Virus record (IMG/VR): IMGVR_UViG_3300032296_002236
Span: 1-32,038 of that record
DNA: 32,038 bases
Strand: one strand, 5' to 3'
Source: a virus
Under the pieces are notes generated by a model. It was not told the DNA's origin and did no database searches. It saw nothing but the letters and a program-made list of their open reading frames with translations. Positions 21,214-28,774 of this stretch are shown piece after piece; the stretch's first letter is position 1, and each line of letters opens with the position of its first letter. Made by a program: the position numbers and the translations under genes.

Positions 21214-23202
21214 ATGGAAAAGAAAAATAAGGATAAACGCGTCATTGAACTGGAGGTAATGGATGAATTAGAAGATTCTGGGGTATCCGCTATAGCGCTG
21301 GTAGATGAGCCAGCCATTGAAAAATTCTGGGTTTACATGCGTAAGCAAGATTTTGTTAAGCCTAGTGCTGGGGAAAGCCAGTCTGATTTTATGGGACGTT
21401 GCGTGCCCCTTATGATCGATGAAGGTAAAGAACAGGATCAAGCAGTTGCAATGTGCATTTCTATGTACGAACAAGACTTTATGAAATTCGAATCTTATAC
21501 TGACTATCCAGAATCTGCTACTGAAGCTGCTAAAAGAGCACTTGCATGGGCAGAAAAAAATGGTTGGGGTGATTGCGGAAGTCCAATTGGTAAAGCAAGA
21601 GCTAACCAGTTAGCTAATCGTGAACCAATTTCCGAAGAGACAATAGCTCGTATGGCTAGTTTTGCCAGACATGCACAGAACGCAGACACTCCTTATTCAG
21701 AAGGATGTGGTAAACTAATGTGGGATGCCTGGGGTGGCACAGCAGGAATAGAATGGGCAAGCAACAAACTAGAAAGCATTCGTACTAAATTAAGTTATGA
21801 TGTTTCTGGATTGCCTCCGTATGTAGACGAAACCCAAAAAAAGAAACGTAAATTTAACGAATTTGGTTGTCCAGAAGCAACAGTGGATATAGAACTAAAT
21901 CTTGTTAACCGCCAAGAAGCAATAGATGCAGCTAATTACGGACCACTTAATCCTGGTGAACCTAATGAAGACTATTGGCAGGCTAAAGCAGATAAGTTTA
22001 ATACCTCAGTGGAAGATGCTAAATCAGCAACCTGTGGTAATTGCGGCTTCTTTGTACGCACTAAATCCATGCTTGCATGTATAGCAGCAGGTATTGGAGA
22101 AGAGCCAGCAGCGGATCCGTATGACGCTATAGCAGCAGGTGAATTAGGTTATTGCGAAGCATTTGATTTTAAATGTGCAGCAGACCGCACTTGTGACGCT
22201 TGGATAGCTGGTGGACCAATCTTAGAAGAACAAGAGTTTATCGAACCTAATCCTTGTTGGGAAGGATACGAAGCTTATGGTTTAAAACCAGACGGTACAC
22301 CAAACTGTGTACCTGTTAAAGCTCATGCCTTTGCAGAAAGACCTATTGCTAGAATACCAAAAGAGGAAAGAGGTAGAACTGGATCTGAAAAGAATGAACC
22401 TGGTGACACTAAAACTAGCAGAGGTGGAATAGAAGTATCGGAAGAAGTAGAGTCTAGTCTAAAGGACAAGATAAAAGAACACAACGAAAAAAATCCACAG
22501 GATTCACAAAAGGCAGATTTAGGAATGCTTAAAGCAGTATGGCGTAGAGGAGCAGGAGCTTATTCGGTAGGAACACCTGGTAGAAAAGGAATGGGACGTA
22601 ATCAATGGGCAATGGGCAGAGTAAATGCTTTCTTAAAAATTTTAAGTGGATCTGCTCCGTCTGATAAAGACTATACCCAAGACAATGATTTACTCCCTAA
22701 AAGTCATCCTAAACATTCAGAAGCAATGAGTAAACTTGCTTTTGCAGTGGAAAAAGACAAACAAGTGTTAGTAGGACCTGCTATGGTTCCTGACATAGAA
22801 ATATACCGTAAAGACAATGAAAACCCTGAAGGCTATTTTGTTAAATTTAGTAAAGAAACTATCGCTAAAATTCAAGAAAAGTTCATGCGGGAAATGCGAA
22901 TCTCCGCAACCAATCTTGAACACGACGAAGAAAAAGACGGCAAAAGCTACGTCTTCGAAAGCTGGATCGTCGAAGATCCCAAAAACGACAAAGCCAACAA
23001 AGTCTACAATCTAAATGTACCTGAGGGCACATGGATGATTAAGATGAAAGTGCAAGATCCCCAGATCTGGGAAGAAATAAAATCTGGAAAATACAAAGGA
23101 TTTAGCATCGAAGGCAACTTTATTGATAAAGCAGAAATGGAAGAGATTGAAAGACAAAAAGAAGCAATTGAATCCATTATGCAAATCCTAGAAGAAAAAT
23201 AA
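21214..23202 (+). CDS. XkdF-like head maturation protease, multidomain fusion
   Basis: 662 residues, much longer than a plain prohead protease. Order: N-terminal VMDELEDSGVSAIALVDEPA (typical start of XkdF-type proteins); a KPSAGESQSDFMGRCVPLMI module; a module with KARANQLANREPISEETIAR and an LMWDAWGG element; a Cys-rich insert around CGNCGFFV and CDAWIAGG; an RTGSEKNEPGDT...KAVWRRGAGAYS module; and the C-terminal XkdF protease domain (about 515-650; LVGPAMVPDIEIYRK, H570, GFSIEG with S631). The His and Ser are candidate catalytic residues. The protease trims scaffold and capsid proteins. The scaffold and capsid genes follow. Confidence 0.85.
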   Translation: MEKKNKDKRVIELEVMDELEDSGVSAIALVDEPAIEKFWVYMRKQDFVKPSAGESQSDFMGRCVPLMIDEGKEQDQAVAMCISMYEQDFMKFESYTDYPESATEAAKRALAWAEKNGWGDCGSPIGKARANQLANREPISEETIARMASFARHAQNADTPYSEGCGKLMWDAWGGTAGIEWASNKLESIRTKLSYDVSGLPPYVDETQKKKRKFNEFGCPEATVDIELNLVNRQEAIDAANYGPLNPGEPNEDYWQAKADKFNTSVEDAKSATCGNCGFFVRTKSMLACIAAGIGEEPAADPYDAIAAGELGYCEAFDFKCAADRTCDAWIAGGPILEEQEFIEPNPCWEGYEAYGLKPDGTPNCVPVKAHAFAERPIARIPKEERGRTGSEKNEPGDTKTSRGGIEVSEEVESSLKDKIKEHNEKNPQDSQKADLGMLKAVWRRGAGAYSVGTPGRKGMGRNQWAMGRVNAFLKILSGSAPSDKDYTQDNDLLPKSHPKHSEAMSKLAFAVEKDKQVLVGPAMVPDIEIYRKDNENPEGYFVKFSKETIAKIQEKFMREMRISATNLEHDEEKDGKSYVFESWIVEDPKNDKANKVYNLNVPEGTWMIKMKVQDPQIWEEIKSGKYKGFSIEGNFIDKAEMEEIERQKEAIESIMQILEEK

Positions 23203-23215
23203 AACGGGGATAGGA

Positions 23216-23245
23216 AATGTCAGTTACTTAAACTGTCATATTCAC
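23216..23245 (+). promoter_or_regulatory. Late-promoter-like site before scaffold/capsid
   Basis: AATGTCA (23216-23222) and ATATTCAC (23238-23245), starts 22 bases apart. The same heptamer with the same spacing occurs at 25577. It lies in the 71-base gap before the scaffold gene. Confidence 0.5.
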
Positions 23246-23273
23246 ACTCGTAAATCAAAAATAAAATAACAAC

Positions 23274-23912
23274 ATGAATTACAGCAAAAAATTAAATGCC
23301 ATTCGAGTAATCCTTGGATTGCAGGTTAAACTTGCTTCAGAGAAACTAGCTGACGGCAAAACTGTAGTTGAGGCAGAAGAATTTGTAGTCGGTGCAGACC
23401 TAGCGGTTGTAGCAGAAGACGGTAGCAAATCTCCAGCACCAGCAGGTGAACACGTAACAGAGTCCGGTAAGAAAATCGTCGTTGACGAAGCCGGTAAAAT
23501 AGTTTCTATCGAAGAAGGTGAATCTGAATCAGAGGGTGCTAAAGTGGAAATCGAAGTGGAAAAAGCAGCTGAGCCTGTTAAAAAAGGTGAAGAGCCAATG
23601 AAAATGGCCGAAGATGCACCAGCAGAAGAATCTCCAATTAAAGAAAAATTAGAGGAAAAAGTCGAAGAAAAAATCGACGAAAAGATTTCTGAAGCTATGC
23701 AAAAAGTCATGATGGCTATGGAGCCAATGATTAAAGATGTAGCTGAAATGAAAGCTAAAGTAGCTAAAATGGAAGAGGCTTATGCTAAATTCAGTAAAGC
23801 TCCAGCAGCTAGTAAGATTCCTACTTTGAGCGAACCACAAAAATTTGGCGCTAACAACTCAGTCGACATCGTCGACAGATTCAATGAATTAAAAAGTTCA
23901 TTAAAAAAATAA
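23274..23912 (+). CDS. Putative capsid scaffold protein
   Basis: 212 residues with the acidic/Lys-rich, low-complexity and coiled-coil make-up of scaffolds: an N-terminal helix (KKLNAIRVILGLQVKLASEK), an acidic Glu/Ala/Val-rich middle (VVDEAGKIVSIEEGESESEG), a coiled coil (about 120-180; KEKLEEKVEEKIDEKISEAM) and a basic end (ELKSSLKK). It lies between the head protease and the major capsid gene, as expected of a protein that guides assembly and is then removed. No sequence family is assigned; role by position and composition. Confidence 0.75.
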   Translation: MNYSKKLNAIRVILGLQVKLASEKLADGKTVVEAEEFVVGADLAVVAEDGSKSPAPAGEHVTESGKKIVVDEAGKIVSIEEGESESEGAKVEIEVEKAAEPVKKGEEPMKMAEDAPAEESPIKEKLEEKVEEKIDEKISEAMQKVMMAMEPMIKDVAEMKAKVAKMEEAYAKFSKAPAASKIPTLSEPQKFGANNSVDIVDRFNELKSSLKK

Positions 23913-23927
23913 TAAAATAAATAAACT

Positions 23928-24881
23928 ATGAGTTTTAATCTTGGTGGTCTTACCGCTTACACAGACCAATTATCAACAGATTTAGTAACCAGAGCCGTTC
24001 TAAAGCCTTCTTCAGTATCTGCATTGACAGTACGTGGTGGTTTAACAGCTGGAACTACTGCTTTAAACATCTTGGGTGTTAACGCAGACATTAAAGACTA
24101 CGCTTGCGGATTCGGCGCTGGTCAAGTAGGAAGCAACACTACTATCTTTACACAACAGAATTTAGTAGTTGCTACTAAAATGATGAAAGAAGATCTTTGT
24201 CCTAATACACTTAGAGACTACTGGTTGTCTTCTCAAATGAATGTATCTGCTTATCAAGAGTCAGTTCCATTCGAGCAAGCAATTGCAGACCTAAAAGTTA
24301 GAGAAATCAATAAGTATATTGAGCAAACACTTTGGGCTGGAGACGGTTCATCTTTAGATGGTCTTATCTTCCAAACTTCAGTAGCTGAAGGTGCTATCGA
24401 TGCAACTTCAATCGCATCTGATTTCGGTGCTGCTTCAACTGCATTCCAGGCTTTCTGGGATTTAGTAGACATTCTTTCTTCTGCTAACACAGCTTTACTA
24501 CAAGAAGATGATCTTTACTGCTATGTTTCTGCTGCTACTTATTCTAAATTAGTACAGGCGTTACAGAACAAAGGTAATTCTATTCTTCTTCAGTATCCTC
24601 AAGTAAACAACGTTTCTGGTTCTCCAGTTAACGAATTTATCTGGCCAGGTACTAACATCACAGTTAGATTATCACCAGGTATTGTTGATTCAGGATCTCC
24701 TATAGTACCAACAGTTATACTTGGACCTAAGAAATATGCTTTCTTCGGAACTGGTCTAATGGATGATCAAGATAAGTTTAGATTCTATTATGATCCTTCC
24801 CAGGATAACGTGAAATTCCTTTCTGCTTTCAGAATGGGAACCGCGGCTATAGCAAATCAATTTGCTTCAACAATAGCTTAG
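23928..24881 (+). CDS. Major capsid protein
   Basis: 317 residues, common for an HK97-fold coat protein. Features: an N-terminal FNLGGLTAYTDQLSTDLVTR, a VREINKYIEQTLWAGDGSSL element like the 'E.....tLW.Gd' spine helix region of Bacteroidota phage coat proteins, QEDDLYCYVSAATYSKLVQA, and a C-terminal KKYAFFGTGLMDDQDKFRFY plus YDPSQDNVKFLSAFRMGTAA (P/A-domain strands). Codons are A/T-ending and regular, as expected for a highly expressed gene. It starts 15 bases after the scaffold stop behind an A-rich leader and is followed by a strong hairpin that may stabilise or end the transcript. Confidence 0.88.
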   Translation: MSFNLGGLTAYTDQLSTDLVTRAVLKPSSVSALTVRGGLTAGTTALNILGVNADIKDYACGFGAGQVGSNTTIFTQQNLVVATKMMKEDLCPNTLRDYWLSSQMNVSAYQESVPFEQAIADLKVREINKYIEQTLWAGDGSSLDGLIFQTSVAEGAIDATSIASDFGAASTAFQAFWDLVDILSSANTALLQEDDLYCYVSAATYSKLVQALQNKGNSILLQYPQVNNVSGSPVNEFIWPGTNITVRLSPGIVDSGSPIVPTVILGPKKYAFFGTGLMDDQDKFRFYYDPSQDNVKFLSAFRMGTAAIANQFASTIA

Positions 24882-24893
24882 TAAACAAAAATA

Positions 24894-24922
24894 AAGAGAG
24901 TGATTATAATGATCACTCTCTT
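24894..24922 (+). terminator. Hairpin after the capsid gene (partial terminator or stabiliser)
   Basis: AAGAGAGTGAT (24894-24904) pairs over 11 bases with ATCACTCTCTT (24912-24922); seven-base loop. It is not followed by a real T tract (ACTTAAA), so it may act as an mRNA-stabilising 3' end or a leaky terminator between capsid and tail-tube genes. Confidence 0.65.
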
Positions 24923-24946
24923 ACTTAAAAAAATAATAATCATAAC

Positions 24947-25498
24947 ATGGCATGTAATTTAACATACGGAATCGCACTCGATTGCATTGATAGCATTGGC
25001 GGAGTCATTAATACCGTTTGGATAAGTTCTGATGCTGATTTGGGTACTTTAACTCTTTCTTCTACTACTGGTTCTGTGTCACTAATCACTGGAGCCACGG
25101 GAGAAACAGGTACTTTCTATGGCTTCAATATTGCGAAGTCAACTGCAAGTTATACAAGCACATTTAATATCAGTAATGAAAATGGTACTGCTTTCTTTGA
25201 GCAAGCATTATCTATGAACTTACAAAAAATGGAAGCCAATAAGAGAAATGAAATTCTACTTATTGCTCGTAACAGAAATCTTAAAGTGATTTTTGAAGAC
25301 GCCAATGGTAAATATTGGTTAGTTGGATATTCTCGCGGTGCAGTAGTATCAGCTGGAACTTCGGTAACTGGTAGCGCTGTTGGTGATCTTAACGGATACA
25401 CACTAACACTAACTGCTCAAGAGCCTGCTCTTGAATACGAAGTACAAGGACCAATTGCAACAACTTTTGGAGGCTGTACTTTCACAGCAGCACCTTAA
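24947..25498 (+). CDS. Putative major tail (tube) protein
   Basis: 183 residues, beta-rich, beginning ACNLTYGIALDCIDSIGGVI. Central SMNLQKMEANKRNEILLIAR, then NLKVIFEDANGKYWLVGYSR and LNGYTLTLTAQEPALEYEVQ. This order (short strand pairs, one conserved helix, then an 'ANGKYWLVG' hairpin and 'G.tltLtg.e' end) is what I know of putative tail-tube or structural proteins of Flavobacteria phages. It sits right after the capsid gene and before a strong terminator. Tail tube is favoured over capsid decoration because no other tube candidate is visible. Confidence 0.6.
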   Translation: MACNLTYGIALDCIDSIGGVINTVWISSDADLGTLTLSSTTGSVSLITGATGETGTFYGFNIAKSTASYTSTFNISNENGTAFFEQALSMNLQKMEANKRNEILLIARNRNLKVIFEDANGKYWLVGYSRGAVVSAGTSVTGSAVGDLNGYTLTLTAQEPALEYEVQGPIATTFGGCTFTAAP

Positions 25499-25519
25499 TT
25501 TTCTAGAAGGTAAAAACAA

Positions 25520-25569
25520 TTCCAACGCGTTGGAAAGTTTTTGGGTCAGATTTTCTGACCTTTTTTTTT
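25520..25569 (+). terminator. Strong rho-independent terminator, double hairpin
   Basis: A perfect palindrome TTCCAACGCGTTGGAA (25520-25535) is followed by GGTCAGA (25544-25550) pairing with TCTGACC (25554-25560) and then nine T (25561-25569). It ends the head and tail-tube transcription unit. Confidence 0.9.
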
Positions 25570-25576
25570 GTTTTTT

Positions 25577-25606
25577 AATGTCAATTTCAGAGAAATACAT
25601 ATTCAT
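25577..25606 (+). promoter_or_regulatory. Late-promoter-like site before the fibre genes
   Basis: AATGTCA (25577-25583) and ATATTCAT (25599-25606), starts 22 bases apart, placed directly after a terminator and 21 bases before the fibre start at 25628. A new promoter is required here, which makes this the most persuasive of the four sites. Confidence 0.55.
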
Positions 25607-25627
25607 GTATAACAACACTAAGAATTT

Positions 25628-28198
25628 ATGGCAGGAACGGTAAAATTGGGAGCTACGGGAGGTCAAATCCTCTTTTCAACAAGCGGAACATCAGGTTTTT
25701 CAGCAACTTCTGGCTATGGATCGCTCTATTATGGCGATGATTTTCAGCTTAGAATCAAAGATCCAAGTGGAAATATCACTATATTAGGAGCTGGTTCCGG
25801 AACAGCAGGTACCAACGGTAGCTCTGGTTCGTCAGGAATTTCTGGTAGCAGTGGCACAAGTGGCAACAATGGAAGTAGTGGAACATCAGGTGCAGACGGT
25901 AGTTCTGGTTCGTCAGGAATTTCTGGTAGCAGTGGCACAAGTGGCAACAATGGAAGTTCTGGAACATCAGGTGCGGACGGTAGCTCAGGTTCATCTGGAA
26001 GTTCTGGAGAATCTGGAACATCAGGTAGCAGCGGAACGTCAGGACAAGATGGTTCTTCAGGAACCAGCGGGATTAATGGATCTGGTCTTTCTACTAAAAA
26101 TATAGAAATATCAGCAGCAGCTTTTACCTATTCTGCTCCTGATTCTACAGCAAGTATAACATTTGCTCAACCTTTTGGATCTACAAATTATTCAATAGAA
26201 CTTACTTGGAAAAATACAAACTCTGGTAACTGGTTTTCTTTAAGTTCAGGAGCAGGAATAGCAGTAAAAATTAATAATAAAACTGCTGCTGGATTTGATA
26301 TTGTTTATTCTGGATTTAACCTACCTGGTACTATACCAGGCTATGTTGCTTATATTACTGCAACTGCTTTAGGGGAAACTGCAGTACCTGGAACATCAGG
26401 AACATCAGGACAATCTGGTTCATCTGGAAGTTCTGGTGAATCTGGAACATCAGGTAGTAGCGGAACATCAGGACAGTCTGGTTCATCTGGTAGTTCTGGT
26501 GAATCCGGAACATCAGGTAGTAGTGGAAGCTCAGGACAATCTGGTTCTTCGGGCAGTTCAGGAAATTCAGGAAGTTCAGGAACATCAGGAGTTAATGGAA
26601 CAGGATTTATTTGGGAGGGTACATGGGACGTTAATCTATCCTATAGCGTTAATGATGTTGTAGAATATAACGGATCTTCTTATATTTGTATTCTTGCTGC
26701 TTCGTCATTGTTACCCCCACCCTCATCAAATCCTACAAATTGGTCTTTATTAGCACAAGCAGGAACTAACGGTACATCTGGTAGCTCTGGTTCATCAGGA
26801 ACCAGCGGAGCGAATGGCTTAGGTCTTTCTGCTAGAAATATTTTTAAAATTTATTCGGATTGGACCTATAGTGCACCAAATTCTTATATTGATATTACAT
26901 TTGCACAACCATTTGGATCTACAGATTATTCTATCAATGTCATTTATACATTTAACGGAACGAGATGGGTGAGTTTAAGTACTGGATCAGACACAGCTAT
27001 TACAAGTAAAACAGCTTCTGGATTTAGATATACTATTGAACTTACAAATATCCCAGCTCAACCTAATTTCCTATCTTACTTTACTTGTATTGCACTAGGA
27101 GAAACGGGTGTACCGGGCACTAGCGGAACTGCTGGAAGTAGCGGAACATCAGGACAATCTGGTTCATCTGGAAGTTCTGGACAATCTGGAACATCAGGTA
27201 GTTCAGGAAGCTCGGGGCAATCTGGTTCATCAGGAAGTTCTGGTGAATCTGGAACATCAGGTAGTAGTGGAAGCTCAGGACAGTCTGGTTCTTCTGGCAG
27301 TTCGGGAAGTTCTGGTGAATCTGGAACATCAGGTAGTTCAGGAACCTCAGGTAGCAGTGGTTCATCAGGTTCAGCAACTATTAACAACAACGCAGACAAC
27401 AGAGTAATAACTGGTTCTAATACACCAGGAGAGTTAAACGGAGAATCTACCTTATCATTTAGTAGTAACACATTAAATATAAATTCTATTTCTATCGGTA
27501 GAGGAGCTAGTGGAGATCAAAGTAACCTAGGTATTGGTGTTAATTATCCTATTGATACTGCAACAACAGGACTTAGAAATCTTGGAATTCATCATTCTGC
27601 TTTAAATGCAATAACCACGGGTGAAGATAACAGTTTTATTGGATATGGGGCAGGCCCCCTAATAACAACAGGAAATACAAACACCTGTTTTGGAAATTAT
27701 ACCTTATATAATGCCACAGGAGCAGATTCAAATGCCCTGATAGGATATGGAATTTTAGCTGATGCAACAGGGACAAACATAAACAAAAATACAGTAGTGG
27801 GAGTTTCTAGCTTGTATAATTTGCCCAACGGGAGTAACAATACCGTGATGGGGGCAGACACTGCCAATAATTTAACAGGAGCTTCTAATTCAAATACCAT
27901 CATCGGTGCCCAAATTAATACAGGAGGCACGGCAATTTCCAATCAAGTTATACTTGGAGATGGAGATGGTAATATTAGATTACGTATTACTCCGAATGCT
28001 ACTGGAACTGCAGAATTTGCAACCTCTATTAAGACCCCAAATCCTACAGGAGGTACAGCAGCAGAATGGAAACTTGGTTCAGTCTCTACAGCAGGATGTA
28101 CAATTTTTGATGCCGCTGCTTTTAATGACCAAGTAATAGAAGTAGAAATTGCTGGAACAACATATTACATTCCAGTGGTAATACCTAATTATTGTTAA
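25628..28198 (+). CDS. Collagen-like tail fibre with carbohydrate-binding-like module
   Basis: 856 residues. An N-terminal anchor (VKLGATGGQILFSTSGTSGF; LYYGDDFQLRIKDPSGNIT) resembles that of the 28775 fibre. Gly-X-Y tracts without Pro (GSSGSSGISGSSGTSG style) run at about 58-150, 255-323, 380-395 and 496-580. Between them are two copies of one domain (about 152-252 and 399-493; both ITFAQPFGST-N/D-YS ... ALGET-A/G-VPGTSG) and a small aromatic module (about 327-378; WEGTWDVNLSYSVNDVVEYN) like family 5/12 carbohydrate-binding modules. The C-terminal part (from about 584) has a TINNNADNRVITGS motif and YadA-head-like NTxxG repeats. It probably trimerises and binds surface glycans. Confidence 0.85.
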   Translation: MAGTVKLGATGGQILFSTSGTSGFSATSGYGSLYYGDDFQLRIKDPSGNITILGAGSGTAGTNGSSGSSGISGSSGTSGNNGSSGTSGADGSSGSSGISGSSGTSGNNGSSGTSGADGSSGSSGSSGESGTSGSSGTSGQDGSSGTSGINGSGLSTKNIEISAAAFTYSAPDSTASITFAQPFGSTNYSIELTWKNTNSGNWFSLSSGAGIAVKINNKTAAGFDIVYSGFNLPGTIPGYVAYITATALGETAVPGTSGTSGQSGSSGSSGESGTSGSSGTSGQSGSSGSSGESGTSGSSGSSGQSGSSGSSGNSGSSGTSGVNGTGFIWEGTWDVNLSYSVNDVVEYNGSSYICILAASSLLPPPSSNPTNWSLLAQAGTNGTSGSSGSSGTSGANGLGLSARNIFKIYSDWTYSAPNSYIDITFAQPFGSTDYSINVIYTFNGTRWVSLSTGSDTAITSKTASGFRYTIELTNIPAQPNFLSYFTCIALGETGVPGTSGTAGSSGTSGQSGSSGSSGQSGTSGSSGSSGQSGSSGSSGESGTSGSSGSSGQSGSSGSSGSSGESGTSGSSGTSGSSGSSGSATINNNADNRVITGSNTPGELNGESTLSFSSNTLNINSISIGRGASGDQSNLGIGVNYPIDTATTGLRNLGIHHSALNAITTGEDNSFIGYGAGPLITTGNTNTCFGNYTLYNATGADSNALIGYGILADATGTNINKNTVVGVSSLYNLPNGSNNTVMGADTANNLTGASNSNTIIGAQINTGGTAISNQVILGDGDGNIRLRITPNATGTAEFATSIKTPNPTGGTAAEWKLGSVSTAGCTIFDAAAFNDQVIEVEIAGTTYYIPVVIPNYC
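25823..25957 (+). repeat. DNA direct repeat in fibre collagen-like tract
   Basis: 54 bases at 25823-25876 are repeated exactly at 25904-25957, a unit of 81 bases or 27 residues. Near-identity at DNA level, including synonymous positions, implies recent duplication or gene conversion. Confidence 0.85.
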
Positions 28199-28201
28199 GC
28201 T

Positions 28202-28765
28202 ATGATAAATTTAAGTGTAGGAGCCAACAACCAATTTGCAATTTATGCTGACACTATTGATAATAGTGTGCAGGACTTTGGAGATTATTTTTTGCTCCAA
28301 TTTAGATCTTTATACACTAATCATTTGATCTATGTTGTACCAACTATAGTTAAACGTAACTCTAGATTTGTCCAATTCAATATTCAAGTGGTAGAACACG
28401 ACTCCCCGGATGATCCGTTAAACGGCATCTTAGAAGTTTTCCCGCCGGGCAATTGGAGTTACAAGTGTTGGAATATAGACTATCCCACATTAGATCCAAG
28501 CTTAGGCATCTTGATAGATGAAGGTCAAATGATAATGGCGAATTATACTCCGCCAGAAGTTGTAGAATACACGTACATTTCGGATAACGAAACGTTTCAA
28601 AATATAATTTATTATTCAGGAGTGGTAAACGACTGTATAATAGATACTAACAATTCCATTTATTACGTAAATGAAGATATGATAAGTCTTTGTCAACCAC
28701 TAATCATTTCTGATAACGGCGGATACGCTATTATCGAAGATGGGTTTACTTGGACATTAAATTAA
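28202..28765 (+). CDS. Small virion/fibre-associated protein
   Basis: 187 residues. The N-terminal domain (FGDYFLLQFRSLYTNHLIYV, RFVQFNIQVVEHDSPDDPLN, GILEVFPPGNWSYKCWNI, LDPSLGILIDEGQMI) follows a layout common in Bacteroidota phages for a small beta protein next to fibre genes ('...F.ie......pl.G.v.l...G.y.Y.iye......'). The C-terminal part from C145 (CIIDTNNSIYYVNEDMISLC) resembles residues about 1159-1195 of the tail-tip protein encoded from 13910. It starts three bases after the first fibre's stop and ends nine bases before the second fibre, so the three are probably co-expressed. Role unproven: fibre attachment or accessory adhesin. Confidence 0.65.
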   Translation: MINLSVGANNQFAIYADTIDNSVQDFGDYFLLQFRSLYTNHLIYVVPTIVKRNSRFVQFNIQVVEHDSPDDPLNGILEVFPPGNWSYKCWNIDYPTLDPSLGILIDEGQMIMANYTPPEVVEYTYISDNETFQNIIYYSGVVNDCIIDTNNSIYYVNEDMISLCQPLIISDNGGYAIIEDGFTWTLN

Positions 28766-28774
28766 TAAACTACT

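Noticed and set aside
24896-24920. Possible tRNA or riboswitch fold after the capsid gene
   Set aside because: Only a single simple hairpin is present, with no cloverleaf or anticodon arm. No tRNA-like sequence was noticed elsewhere in the window.
27076-27471. 131-codon minus-strand frame and similar frames opposite the Gly-Ser/Thr shafts
   Set aside because: They consist of Pro-Glu-Leu repeats produced by the opposite strand of GGA/TCT/TCA codons. Similar frames occur at every shaft segment in both fibres.
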